A stretch of DNA of 58,582 nucleotides from JAVBMJ01 sp031552535. GTDB lineage: Bacteria; Bacteroidota; Bacteroidia; Bacteroidales; Rikenellaceae. The stretch spans positions 1 through 58,582 of the forward strand of contig JAVBMJ010000070.1 of assembly GCA_031552535.1 (NCBI GenBank). Reading direction: 5' to 3'. The notes under the pieces were generated by a model that saw nothing but the letters and a program-made list of their open reading frames with translations, was not told where the DNA came from and did no database searches. Positions 23,492 to 32,292 of this stretch are shown in pieces. The position numbers and the translations under genes are program-made. Each line of letters opens with the position of its first letter. Position 1 is the first letter of the stretch.

Positions 23492-24085
23492 ATGACGACA
23501 GGCCGCGAAACAGAATTATGGGATGCTTTTATAAATGGGGAAAAGGAGGCTTTTTCCGATTTATACAGGCTATCCTATTCCGGGCTCTACTCATACGGAT
23601 TGAGTTGCGGCATGGACAAGCACCAGGCTGACGATGCGATACAGGATATCTTCGTCAGGCTGTATGTCAATCCGTCGCTGATACGCTCCTCGTTGACGTT
23701 GCGTTCGTTTCTGTTCCGTAGCATAAAGAATTTCTTCATAAATAAGTTGAAGGCCGACTCGCGTCTCATGGGGATAGACGAGGTGCGGCCATCTTTCTCT
23801 TTCACCTACAGCCTCGACGATTCGATAATCGACCAGGAGGAGCGCCACATCATCAGGGAGCGTGTCGAGAGGCTCATGGCTCAACTCTCCACACGCCAGA
23901 AAGAGGTTGTCTACCTGCGCTTTATGCACGACATGGAGTATGAGGAGATATCCCGTATCATGGAACTAACCGAACAGGCTGCCCGTAACCTGTTGTACAA
24001 GGCACTGGTAAAACTGCGCTCGTGCGACACCGAGGAGTTGGTAATCGCATTACTCGCCTGCGCAGCCGCCATGCAGCGACCGTAA
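23492..24085 (+). CDS. ECF sigma-70 factor without an adjacent anti-sigma gene
   Basis: 197 residues. Region 2 contains FSDLYRLSYSGLYSYGLSCG and DDAIQDIFVRLYVN. Region 4 contains LSTRQKEVVYLRFMHDMEYEEISRIMELTEQAARNLLYKALVKLR with its helix-turn-helix (shortened forms: SRIMELTEQAARN). It belongs to the Bacteroidetes group that normally pairs with a FecR protein encoded right after it. No fecR follows; the next 870 bp are non-coding. The orphan FecR of the PUL (9777-10952) is a possible partner. The C-terminus extends about 15 residues past region 4. Confidence 0.92.
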   Translation: MTTGRETELWDAFINGEKEAFSDLYRLSYSGLYSYGLSCGMDKHQADDAIQDIFVRLYVNPSLIRSSLTLRSFLFRSIKNFFINKLKADSRLMGIDEVRPSFSFTYSLDDSIIDQEERHIIRERVERLMAQLSTRQKEVVYLRFMHDMEYEEISRIMELTEQAARNLLYKALVKLRSCDTEELVIALLACAAAMQRP

Positions 24086-24288
24086 AGATACGAACCCGCC
24101 GACGGCAGAGCAGACGGGCAGGAAGTTGCAGCATCTTGTGGTGGATATAACCGCCATCCATCCGGCAAGGCATAATGGTCAAAAGCAGGTGGTGTAACGG
24201 CTGTAAGTTTGTGATAATATTCGTATTACATGCAGATAAATGAAGTCGATCCATCTAAGTCGATAAAACATCCATAAAACTTAGAGAA

Positions 24289-24475
24289 CCTGTTGTGCAT
24301 TTAGATAACGATTGCGATATCGCTGTTATTTAACTATTGCACTTACAGTCTGCCGCCGGCGGAGGACCAAAACGAGCCTTACGGGTTGCAGCCCGCCGCA
24401 TGGGGCGGCGGCGGACTGCCGGCCTTGGCTGGAGGTCAAGGCCGGACATGCTGACAAACAGCATTTTATTCACAA
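24289..24475 (+). repeat. family B MITE-like element, incomplete copy
   Basis: The end CCTGTTGTGCATTTAG at 24290-24305 matches the family B terminal repeat. A GC-rich foldable core follows (about 24351-24475): CAGTCTGCCGCCGGCGGAGG and GGCGGCGGCGGACTG form a strong stem, and GGCCTTGG/CCAAGGCC-like halves a second. The expected right terminal repeat is missing; the element breaks off near an IS4-type end at 24486. Part of the 870-bp gene-free gap 24086-24956. Confidence 0.5.
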
Positions 24476-24485
24476 TTATCATTAG

Positions 24486-24498
24486 TGTCCACTAAAAA
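24486..24498. mobile_element. solo IS end (TGTCCACTAAAAA)
   Basis: The same 13 bases, preceded by TAG/CAC-like bases, occur at 30116-30128 and at 58451-58463. At the last site they flank an IS4-type transposase gene, which identifies them as an IS terminus. No transposase remains here. Confidence 0.5.
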
Positions 24499-24660
24499 TT
24501 CGGAAACACCCCTGCAAAACACTGATTAATAATGAATTATGCATCATTTTGAGTAAGCCGATTTGAAATTGTTTTTATGATTCGAATTGGATTGTTAAGA
24601 GAGGCAACCTGCCCTACACGGGCGTGTAGGCCATATAGGCCTATCTTTTCAACCAACTAT

Positions 24661-24956
24661 TTTACGGTGCAAAATTTAATCCTTACTTCACTCGGCCTGT
24701 AGCAGTTAGTTTAGAGGCAGGAAAGCCTTCCTTATATGCTTATAACTAAAGGCTTTCCTGCCTCTAAACTAACTGCTATAAATCAGAGCAAGGTATGGAT
24801 TGAAGGTTTTTGCGCCGCTTTTTCCTCAACCGAACCAGCCGTGAGGCTGGTGAGCTCATCGACCGGAGTCCGTAGTCGTGCCGTAGGCACGGGGCGGAAA
24901 TAACGGAGGGAGGTAAAAAAGCGGCAGTTCGAGGCTGCACAGAGAAAACGATGTTT
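24661..24956. repeat. composite inverted-repeat element H, copy 2
   Basis: The central stem pairs 24700-24728 perfectly with 24750-24778 (29 bp, 21-nt loop). On the right is module B: AGGTATGGATTGAAGG, then the hairpin halves GCCGCTTTTT and AAAAAAGCGGC, separated by a ~92-nt insert (24824-24912) with AACCGAACCAGCC and GGAGGGAGG. On the left is a shortened module A-like flank. Module B ends at the stop codon of the lipid-kinase gene (24957). Confidence 0.75.
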
Positions 24957-25847
24957 TTATTTTGAGAATATTACCTGCAGGGCCCCTTGGTGGCATGTGA
25001 TTGCGAGTGGGAACTGCGGTCCGGCTTGTCCGTCGATGTCGGTTGTTTCGGCGGTATCGGAAATTGCAGTGAGTTGCTTACACTGGAAGTGTACGATTCC
25101 GGATGGATAGGCTCCTTTGTTGCGCGAGAATGAAAAATAATGCAACATTGCCTGTAGCGCTACAGCCGGGTCGTCACCCTTCACCACTATGACGTCCAGC
25201 AAGCCGTCGTCGATTTGTGAGAGGTAGGATATTCGCATCTTGCCGGCCGTTTGGCCATTGAACACGAAAAATATCAATGAACTGCCCTCGAAATTGCCTC
25301 CGTCGGAGGTTATCGTAAGACGCATGGGGCGGAATTTAGGGATTTCGCTCAGGCCGCGCACGTAGTAAGCCAGTTTGCCGAAAGTGTTTTTAAGCAGCGT
25401 GGGGGTTTTCTGCGACACGTCGGTGAATAACCCGCAACTGAATATGTTTACAAAATACCGGCCGTTGACATCACCCACATCCACCCGGCGGACTTCGCCG
25501 GCCAGAATCTTACGGCATGCCTTGCGGATATCGGAGGGCATGCCCAGCATAGATGCGAAGTCGTTGGCCGTGCCTGTCGGAAGTACGGCCACGGGCAGGT
25601 CGATGCCGTTGCTCATAAGTATGTTGACAACGAAGTTGACCGTCCCGTCTCCTCCTGCGATCAGGATATGGTGATATTCCGTGTCGAGTCCGTCGATGAT
25701 ATCGCACGACGGGTCGCGTTCGAAAGAGAGCCGGTAAGGCACTATGGTCAGGCCGCGTTTCTGATACATTGCTATGATCTCGTCGAGCATATAGGCGACG
25801 ATTGTTTCGCCTGAGCGCGGATTGTATATGAAGCGTACCTTTTTCAT
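24957..25847 (-). CDS. diacylglycerol/lipid kinase family protein (YegS/DgkB-like)
   Basis: 296 residues from the Met at 25847 (MKKVRFIYNPRSG); nine preceding in-frame codons are not conserved in the family. The NAD-kinase-like fold is shown by NPRSG, the nucleotide motif ILIAGGDGTVNFVVN, and VLPTGTANDFA. The C-terminal part has DDGLLDVIVVKG. The family phosphorylates diacylglycerol or related lipids at the inner membrane using ATP; the exact lipid is not predictable. The stop codon touches the end of repeat element H copy 2. Confidence 0.93.
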   Translation of the reverse strand: MKKVRFIYNPRSGETIVAYMLDEIIAMYQKRGLTIVPYRLSFERDPSCDIIDGLDTEYHHILIAGGDGTVNFVVNILMSNGIDLPVAVLPTGTANDFASMLGMPSDIRKACRKILAGEVRRVDVGDVNGRYFVNIFSCGLFTDVSQKTPTLLKNTFGKLAYYVRGLSEIPKFRPMRLTITSDGGNFEGSSLIFFVFNGQTAGKMRISYLSQIDDGLLDVIVVKGDDPAVALQAMLHYFSFSRNKGAYPSGIVHFQCKQLTAISDTAETTDIDGQAGPQFPLAITCHQGALQVIFSK

Positions 25848-25952
25848 CGCGATATTTTTGCACCGGTCCGGCATATGCCGACCGGTTGTTCAGAAATCCG
25901 ACCTGTCAGGGCTGTAAACCACCGCCTGCACGAAATAAGAATTTTACGGAGA

Positions 25953-25960
25953 CAAAGCTA
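25953..25960 (-). promoter_or_regulatory. -7 promoter element for the lipid-kinase gene
   Basis: On the minus strand the bases read TAGCTTTG, an exact TAnnTTTG match, 106 bases upstream of the start codon at 25847. No convincing -33 element was found. Confidence 0.4.
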
Positions 25961-26223
25961 ATGAAAGCTTTCCAGAGTTGGTGCACCCGGCGGAAAGATA
26001 TTTATGGCCTGTGAAATTTTTCTGCGGGAATAATCCCGTTGATGCGCCATAATGCGCGGCGTTATCCCGGTTCTTCGCGGCTGATAGCCCAAAAAATATT
26101 CTCCTGTGTAAATTTAAACAGTTTCTCGGAAACAATTTCTTAAATTTGCGTGCGCGTTAAGGCCGGTAACCACTGGCGGGGATGGGGTGTATGCGACGCA
26201 GGTTTCTTTGTTTGAGTCCTGTC

Positions 26224-26388
26224 AGAGTTTGTCTAATTTCCCTGTGGAAAAAGATTTAAGTATATTCCGGTGATGATTTTTGCGTGAAAATAGAGGAGCA
26301 TAGCGGTGTTCTATGTAACGAAATTTTCGCGCGAAAAGCGGCCCGGAAGAACTTACAATACTTTCCACAGGAAATTTAGACAGACTCT
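26224..26388 (+). repeat. MITE-like element, family A, copy 3
   Basis: Ends AGAGTTTGTCTAATTTCCC (26224) and the inverted AGAGTCTGTCTAAATTTCC (to 26388) enclose an interior almost identical to copy 2 (18127-18296). The terminal repeats differ from those of copy 2 at several bases in the same way in both arms. It lies in the 642-bp gene-free gap 25848-26489. That gap also holds a stray family A end (about 26110-26128) and a TAAATTTG -7-like site at 26141. Confidence 0.7.
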
Positions 26389-26489
26389 TAGATAAACGCC
26401 GGGATAATTTCCTTAGGGCATAGGAACTCTCCCCGCGATGGAGGTCATGGCCGCAATATTATTGTAAACGCAAAGTAAACGTATTATAT

Positions 26490-26864
26490 ATGAAAGTCCC
26501 CGGGAGATACTACGACGAGGTTTTTGAATTCGAAGGACAGTGGGGCCAACCTTCCAGGTGCGGATTGAAGATCTCAAGCGCGAGAGACGGCCGAACGGTA
26601 GTCGTAGTGACTGAACTCTATCAGGACAATACCGGGACGTCGGTCACGTCTGCCGGGGCGAGCCTTGCCCGGCAAATATGCCAGGCCCGGAATATCCGTC
26701 CGGAGGAGGTTGTCTACCTGGAGTGTAATCCGGGGACGGAGTCGAAACTCTCGTTTTATGACGAGCAATATTTCGAGGTAATATTTCCGGCCGGGGCTGC
26801 CGCCTCCGGCGGAGCGGTTTATCGCAGTTTGTCTGCCGGGGAGGTAAAGGAGTTATTGGATTGA
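26490..26864 (+). CDS. small protein of unknown function
   Basis: 124 residues, no signal peptide or membrane segment. It begins with VPGRYYDEVFEFEGQWGQP, is predicted mostly beta-strand (TVVVVTELYQD, KLSFYDEQYFEVIF), and has a central helix (GASLARQICQARNI). I recognise no family. It ends 10 bp before the esterase gene, on the same strand, so the two are probably one transcript. The coding case rests on position, start and composition. Confidence 0.6.
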   Translation: MKVPGRYYDEVFEFEGQWGQPSRCGLKISSARDGRTVVVVTELYQDNTGTSVTSAGASLARQICQARNIRPEEVVYLECNPGTESKLSFYDEQYFEVIFPAGAAASGGAVYRSLSAGEVKELLD

Positions 26865-26874
26865 TTATTCCGGG

Positions 26875-27777
26875 ATGAGGTTGTTTATATTTCTGATATT
26901 GATTGTGTTTCCGGGGGTTTCTCAGGCTCAGACCGTTGGGTTGTGGGGGCCCGGGCCAGTCCCGCCTAAGATGGCGCTTTCGGAACTGACCGTATTCCGG
27001 GCCGGGGCGAACAACACCGGGGTATCGGTGGTGGTATGCCCGGGTGGTAGCTATATGTATCTGGATATTAAGGGCGAGGGGTACGATATCGCCCGTTGGC
27101 TCAACAGTTGCGGCATCACGGCTTTCGTCCTGCGCTACCGTGTGGGGATTCATGGGAACCACTACCCGGCTATGATACAGGACCTGCAGCGGGCCATACA
27201 GATCGTGCGGGAGAATGCTTCGGAGTATGGCATCGACCCCGAAAAGGTGGGGGTCATGGGATTTTCGGCGGGAGGCCATCTGGCGGGTACCGCCGCGACT
27301 TACTTCGACCGCAACTTTATGTCTGGCTTGGGAGTGGAACCGCGGGTGTCGTTACGCCCGGCGTTTGTGGCTATGATCTATCCCGTCGTGTCGATGGAAG
27401 ACGGTGTGGCGCACCGGCGTTCGCGCCGTAATTTGCTTACCCACACCTATTCGCCCGACCTGGCGCGGATGATGTCGTTGGAGTTGAACGTCAGGGAGGA
27501 TATGCCGCCTGTATTTCTGGTGCAGTGTAAGGGCGACCGCACGGTGGACTACCGCAATGCGACACGCTATAAGTCGGCGCTGGATGCCAAGGGTGTGCCA
27601 AGCAGCCTTGTGCTGTACGACGAGCCGGGGCACGGCTTCGGCATCGACCCGCACCGCGGTGCGGGTGAAGCCTCCGGTTGGAACCGCAGTTTTATCCCGT
27701 GGCTGGAGTCGGTCACGCGGACGGGGCCGGATGAAAGATATGCTATCCGGACCGACAGGGTAATTGGCGACATATAA
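26875..27777 (+). CDS. exported alpha/beta-hydrolase esterase (BD-FAE/acetyl-esterase type)
   Basis: 300 residues with a signal peptide (LFIFLILIVFPGVSQAQ). The alpha/beta-hydrolase fold shows the oxyanion stretch VVVCPGGSYMYLD, the nucleophile elbow GFSAGGH, the acid Asp in QCKGDRTVDY and the base His in EPGHGFGI. This pattern is that of carbohydrate esterases that remove acetyl or similar groups from polysaccharides, or of general prolyl-like esterases. Substrate is unknown. Two bases separate it from the PaaK-like gene. Confidence 0.88.
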   Translation: MRLFIFLILIVFPGVSQAQTVGLWGPGPVPPKMALSELTVFRAGANNTGVSVVVCPGGSYMYLDIKGEGYDIARWLNSCGITAFVLRYRVGIHGNHYPAMIQDLQRAIQIVRENASEYGIDPEKVGVMGFSAGGHLAGTAATYFDRNFMSGLGVEPRVSLRPAFVAMIYPVVSMEDGVAHRRSRRNLLTHTYSPDLARMMSLELNVREDMPPVFLVQCKGDRTVDYRNATRYKSALDAKGVPSSLVLYDEPGHGFGIDPHRGAGEASGWNRSFIPWLESVTRTGPDERYAIRTDRVIGDI

Positions 27778-27779
27778 TT

Positions 27780-29087
27780 ATGGAAAATTTTCCCACGATA
27801 GAATACGCGCCGCGGAGCGAGATAAGGCTTCTCCAGGAGGAAAAACTGAGAGAAGCGATCTCTTATGCCGGAGCACGTTCGGCATTCTATAAGGGGCTGT
27901 TCGCGGAGCATTCTATCGACCCGGCCCGGATCAGGACGCTGGATGACCTGCGGGGGGTGCCTTTCACCGAAAAACGCGACCTGCAACTGCATAACGACGA
28001 TTTTTTGTGTGTTCCCCGGGAGGAGGTAGTGGACTACATCACCACCTCGGGAACCCTGGGCGATCCGGTGACGTTTGCCATGACCGACGCCGACCTGGAA
28101 AGGCTGGCGTATAACGAACAGATATCTTTCCTGTGCGCCGGGGCTGCCCGGGGCGACATATTCCAGTTGATGACCACCATCGACAAGCGTTTCATGGCCG
28201 GTCTGGCGTATTTTTTAGGGATACGCAAACTCGGGGCGAGTATCATCAGGGTAGGCAACGGGGCGGCCGGGTTGCAGTGGGACACTATACGGCGCATCGG
28301 GCCCAATGCCGCGATAGTGGTGCCTTCGTTCATCCTCAAACTGATACAATACGCCGAGGAGCACGGCATAGATTACCGCCGTTCGTCGATACGCAAACTG
28401 GTGTGTATCGGCGAGAATATCCGCGAGCAGGATTTTTCGTTCAATCTTCTGGGACAAAGCATCCGCGAAAAATGGGATGTGGAGTTGTATTCGACCTATG
28501 CTTCAACCGAGATGGCGACGACCTTCACCGAGTGCCGCCACGGTTGCGGCGGGCACCACCACCCTGAGCTGATAATATGCGAATTGATCGACGAGCGGGG
28601 GCGTACAGTCGCTGAGGGTGAGACGGGTGAACTGGTCATAACCACCCTGGGAGTCGAAGGAATGCCCCTGGTCAGGTTCCGCACCGGCGACCTGGCCCGC
28701 TTCCACGGCGAACCCTGCGCGTGCGGACGCACCACGATGCGTATCAGCCCGATAGTCGGGCGGCTCAACCACATGGTGAAATACAAGGGCACGACGCTCT
28801 ATCCGCCGGCGATCTTCGATGTGCTGGACAATGTGCCTTATGTCGAGAATTATATATTGGAGGTGTCGGACGACGAGTGCGGCAACGACCGTGTGGTGGT
28901 GAAGGTTGGTGTCGACGCCTCTATGGATTTCGATGTGGTCAAGGAGCTTAAGGACCGCTTCAGGGCCCGGATCCGTGTGGCTCCCGACGTCGAGGTGTGC
29001 CGGGCGGAAGACCTGAGGAGGATCTCGATGCCCGACACCAGCCGCAAACCGATAAAATTCGTCGACCGCAGAAAAAACAGGAGGTGA
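27780..29087 (+). CDS. phenylacetate-CoA ligase-like adenylating enzyme
   Basis: 435 residues, standard for the PaaK branch of AMP-forming ligases. Motifs: the phosphate-binding TTSGTLGDPVTFAMTD, the adenine-side STYASTEMATTF, the zinc-like CRHGCGGHHHPE, RFRTGDLARF, and the C-terminal domain with KYKGTTLYPPAIFD and a Lys in RKPIKFVDRR. It activates an aryl or acyl acid to a CoA thioester. In gut Bacteroidales such enzymes often act on phenylacetate, or indole-acetate-like acids from amino-acid fermentation; the real substrate is open. Seven bases separate it from the radical SAM gene. Confidence 0.9.
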   Translation: MENFPTIEYAPRSEIRLLQEEKLREAISYAGARSAFYKGLFAEHSIDPARIRTLDDLRGVPFTEKRDLQLHNDDFLCVPREEVVDYITTSGTLGDPVTFAMTDADLERLAYNEQISFLCAGAARGDIFQLMTTIDKRFMAGLAYFLGIRKLGASIIRVGNGAAGLQWDTIRRIGPNAAIVVPSFILKLIQYAEEHGIDYRRSSIRKLVCIGENIREQDFSFNLLGQSIREKWDVELYSTYASTEMATTFTECRHGCGGHHHPELIICELIDERGRTVAEGETGELVITTLGVEGMPLVRFRTGDLARFHGEPCACGRTTMRISPIVGRLNHMVKYKGTTLYPPAIFDVLDNVPYVENYILEVSDDECGNDRVVVKVGVDASMDFDVVKELKDRFRARIRVAPDVEVCRAEDLRRISMPDTSRKPIKFVDRRKNRR

Positions 29088-29093
29088 TCATTG

Positions 29094-30062
29094 ATGTCTG
29101 GAAAAACCGCCGAAAACATATACCCGTGGGGTGACGGGCGCCGTTTCAACTCATACTCCGGTTATTTCCGCCGGTGCTTCGGGCGCCGTATCCAGAAAGT
29201 GACGGTCAATGCGGGTTTCACGTGCCCCAACCGCGACGGTACATCGGGCGTGGGGGGCTGTACTTTCTGTAATAACGATGCCTTTACGCCGTCGTACTGT
29301 GTCCCGGTGAAAGGAGTTACACGGCAGATCGACGAGGGAATAGAATTCCATGCGGGCCGGTATCGCGAAGCTGAGCGCTACCTGGTCTATTTCCAGTCGT
29401 TCTCGAATACTTACGCTCCACTCGACCGTTTGCGTGAAATATATGGCGAAGCATTGCGCCATCCCCGGGTGGCGGGGATAGTTGTCGGGACGCGCCCCGA
29501 TTGCGTGGACGAGGAGAAACTCGACTACTTCGCTGAATTGGCGCGCGAGAGGTATGTTTCGCTGGAATATGGCATAGAGTCGTGCTACGACGCCACGTTG
29601 AAGCGCATAAACCGGGGTCACGATTTCCAGACCGCGGCCCGGGCTGTGGAGATGACAAGCGAGCGGGGACTCAACACGGGGGCGCACTTCATTCTTGGGT
29701 TGCCCGGCGAAAGCCGTGAAATGTTGCTGGAGCAGACCCGCATGATCAATACGCTGCCTTTGACGACCGTCAAGTTCCACCAGTTGCAGATTTTCCGCGG
29801 GACAGCCATGGAGCGCGACTGCGCAGAGCATCCCGAAGAGTACCGTTTTTGGGAACTGGACGAATATATCGACTTTTTTATTGGTGTTTTGCAGCGCCTG
29901 CGCCCGTCGCTTGTGGTGGAGCGTTTCGCCGGCGAGGCCCCGCCGCGCTACCACGCCACTTCCGGTTGGGGATTGGTCCGCAACGAACAGTTGCTCTCGA
30001 TGCTCGAACGCCGGCTCGAAGAACTCGACACGTTCCAGGGCGAATTATACGGGGTTCAATAG
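29094..30062 (+). CDS. TIGR01212/YhcC-family radical SAM protein
   Basis: 322 residues from the ATG at 29094, preceded by GGAGGTGA, one of the few Shine-Dalgarno-like sites here. The iron-sulfur motif is CPNRDGTSGVGGCTFC, diagnostic for this family (C-x11-C-x2-C). YGIESCYDATLKRINRGHD and HFILGLPGES follow in the TIM-barrel. Members are linked to an uncharacterised tRNA- or protein-modification chemistry. It is the last gene of the 26490-30062 co-directional group. Confidence 0.93.
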   Translation: MSGKTAENIYPWGDGRRFNSYSGYFRRCFGRRIQKVTVNAGFTCPNRDGTSGVGGCTFCNNDAFTPSYCVPVKGVTRQIDEGIEFHAGRYREAERYLVYFQSFSNTYAPLDRLREIYGEALRHPRVAGIVVGTRPDCVDEEKLDYFAELARERYVSLEYGIESCYDATLKRINRGHDFQTAARAVEMTSERGLNTGAHFILGLPGESREMLLEQTRMINTLPLTTVKFHQLQIFRGTAMERDCAEHPEEYRFWELDEYIDFFIGVLQRLRPSLVVERFAGEAPPRYHATSGWGLVRNEQLLSMLERRLEELDTFQGELYGVQ

Positions 30063-30115
30063 ATTCCCCGTATAAAAACAGTTTCTAAACCCGTTGTGTT
30101 ATAATTGTGCACTAG

Positions 30116-30128
30116 TGTCCACTAAAAA
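30116..30128. mobile_element. solo IS end (TGTCCACTAAAAA)
   Basis: Identical to the bases at 24486-24498 and to the IS4-type element end at 58451-58463. It directly abuts module A of repeat element H copy 5. Confidence 0.5.
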
Positions 30129-30312
30129 TTTTTGGGCGACTTTCTCGAACCGACGCCCGCAGCGGGAGCAGAGATTGCTTGCAAGCTATGCCCCGCCAGT
30201 AGGAGGAAAACAAAGTTAAAGAAAGTCGCAGTCGAAGATTGTATAAAGAAAACGATAATTTTCTCCATACTGCCACGGCCGGAGGCCGTGGCAGTATGGA
30301 GAAAATTATCGT
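30129..30312. repeat. element H, copy 5: module A plus a perfect 29-bp hairpin
   Basis: Module A halves GCGACTTTCT and AGAAAGTCGC are split by a ~75-nt insert with GAACCGACGCCCGCAGCG and GTAGGAGG, matching the inserts in copies 1 and 2. Next, bases 30252-30280 pair perfectly with 30284-30312 around a 3-nt loop. The right arm ends in the stop codon of the GH123-like gene, so the hairpin may stop or stabilise that transcript. It lacks a T-tract. Confidence 0.7.
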
Positions 30313-32102
30313 CACCGGGACAATTCCACAAGCAGATCTTTAGCATGGCGGAGCATCTCCGACGGGCTCTCCGATGGTTTGTCGGTGGCGAATTCCTTGA
30401 CAGTTTTGTTGAGCAAACGGAGTTTGCAGAGCGATTCGGGCGTGTTCTCCGCCGTGAATTTTTCGCGCAGGATGCGTATCTTTTCAGCGTCCTGCACCCC
30501 CTCGACAAGACGCTCGAAACGTATCGACGAGCGGGCTCCGGGGTAGATCACATATGTATCCCCGGCGGGCCAGGTGCGGAAACGCGAGTCGGTCAGCGGG
30601 TACTCGGTCCAGCAGTTGTAGGCCCACCGCAGGAAGCCGTCGTAGCCGCACGCCACGGCATACCACGCCGCATAGGTAGCCTCGTCGGGCGACGAGAAAG
30701 TGAACAAATTGGGGAACGGGTGTGAGCAGCAGACGTAATATGTCGTTATCAGCCCCTCCCTGCGGCGCGACTCGATCACCGCAGAGTCGACCCGGGCCTC
30801 AAGCCCAACGCACATGTCCTTTATGTAAGGATATCTCAGATAACTTTTGTGGTTGTCGGCCAGCGCGATGCCCAACTCAGGCACATGTTCGCCCAAAAAC
30901 GAGGTGGTGTGCTGCATATCCTCGGGCGAGCGTTCGTCCATGGCGATGTTGGTTATCGAGAGCCACCCCTTTTCACGCAGGTGTGCGACGAAATCGGTAA
31001 GGAACGGTTTCCACATGGCATAGAAATCACCGGTCCCGGGGTCGGCCTTCACGTCGACGTATTTACCCGTCGAGGCGTCGACATAATGCAGCATGTTGTT
31101 CCACGGCAGCATCGAATAGCAGTTGATCTGGCGGTTCACCCCAAGTTCCATCATCATTTCGACCCAACGGTCGAAGATCGTGTAGTCGTACCCCCAGCGC
31201 CCGTCGGGATGCTTCGTCCAGACGATCATGTCAGCATAGGCGTCGTAGCTCTGGTTGTTCCAAGGGTCGACATTCAGCGTGGTCGTTATCACTTTCTGGC
31301 CCGCATCGGCCAACAGTTTCATGTCCCGGCGCATGGCATCGAAATGCGCGTCGCTCCACAGGTCATGCCCTTCGGCACGAGCCACCGCCGCCGGGTGCTG
31401 CCACAAATCGAGATGGTAGGCCCACTCCGATGCGGGAGGCAGCGTCTGGCCGGCCACCTCTATCGAGATCTTCAGCGAACGCTTCTTCCCACGTTCGGGC
31501 ACCACATCCAACCGACCCTCATACGTACCCGGCCGCGTGTCGGAGGGTACGTCTATAGTGATCCACACCGGACGCACTTCCTTGCCTTTGACGAAAAAAC
31601 ACTCCAAATCGTCGAGCATATCGGGCGAAAGCGACGACGCAAAGTCCTCGGGCTTGCGGTAGCCGCACCCCGGGCCGAACTCGTCGGTCATAACATATCG
31701 AACAAAACGCGCCCTGGCAGCCGACGCGGATATCCTGGCACGGCCCGACTTGAAATCGCGGAACCGGCACTCGACATATCCCGCATCCTCCGCCGACCAC
31801 AGCAGCACCTGGGCCGAAAGCCTCTCGCCACGCCACCCGGTAAGGCGGCACGAGGCGTCGGGCGCTATCCCCGGAGCCACCGAGCGCGGATAGCGTTCCG
31901 AGGTCGGGGCGAACGATACATTAAGCCCACCCGCCACGCCCGACCAGTCGACGAGAGTGTCGGCCGTAGGATCGGCCATCTCTTCAAACGTCTCCGGCCT
32001 TTGACTGGAGCCACCGGGCCCGCATCCGCTTGCCACCATGACGCAGGCAAGCGCTGCCAGCATTGTCGACCAATAGTTGAGTCGTAACATTAATCCTTTC
32101 AT
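30312..32102 (-). CDS. GH123-like glycoside hydrolase lipoprotein (DUF4091)
   Basis: 596 residues with signal and lipobox ending ASGC followed by GPGGSS. The N-terminal half is beta-rich; the C-terminal half is a TIM-barrel of the DUF4091/GH123 type, with WAYHLDLWQHP, a conserved Asp-Glu pair in NIAMDERSPEDM expected to be the catalytic dyad, and YDGFLRWAYNCWTEYP. GH123 enzymes release beta-N-acetylgalactosamine from glycosphingolipids or glycans by substrate-assisted catalysis. The family also contains unproven members, so specificity is an inference. It lies alone on the minus strand between plus-strand and partner-switching genes. Confidence 0.82.
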   Translation of the reverse strand: MKGLMLRLNYWSTMLAALACVMVASGCGPGGSSQRPETFEEMADPTADTLVDWSGVAGGLNVSFAPTSERYPRSVAPGIAPDASCRLTGWRGERLSAQVLLWSAEDAGYVECRFRDFKSGRARISASAARARFVRYVMTDEFGPGCGYRKPEDFASSLSPDMLDDLECFFVKGKEVRPVWITIDVPSDTRPGTYEGRLDVVPERGKKRSLKISIEVAGQTLPPASEWAYHLDLWQHPAAVARAEGHDLWSDAHFDAMRRDMKLLADAGQKVITTTLNVDPWNNQSYDAYADMIVWTKHPDGRWGYDYTIFDRWVEMMMELGVNRQINCYSMLPWNNMLHYVDASTGKYVDVKADPGTGDFYAMWKPFLTDFVAHLREKGWLSITNIAMDERSPEDMQHTTSFLGEHVPELGIALADNHKSYLRYPYIKDMCVGLEARVDSAVIESRRREGLITTYYVCCSHPFPNLFTFSSPDEATYAAWYAVACGYDGFLRWAYNCWTEYPLTDSRFRTWPAGDTYVIYPGARSSIRFERLVEGVQDAEKIRILREKFTAENTPESLCKLRLLNKTVKEFATDKPSESPSEMLRHAKDLLVELSR

Positions 32103-32292
32103 TATCTATCGTTTTAACATTATAAGCCCCCAGACCGGGCAGGATCCATAATTGTCCATGCCGGCCGGCGGATACACCCCCCCTGGAAAGCCCAAAGCAT
32201 CGCCCCCCTGCAACCAGACTCTCACAAAACGTACCGCCGGCAACCATACAATTTACCCGCACCAATACTGCCGCCGGACTGCAGCCATATAC

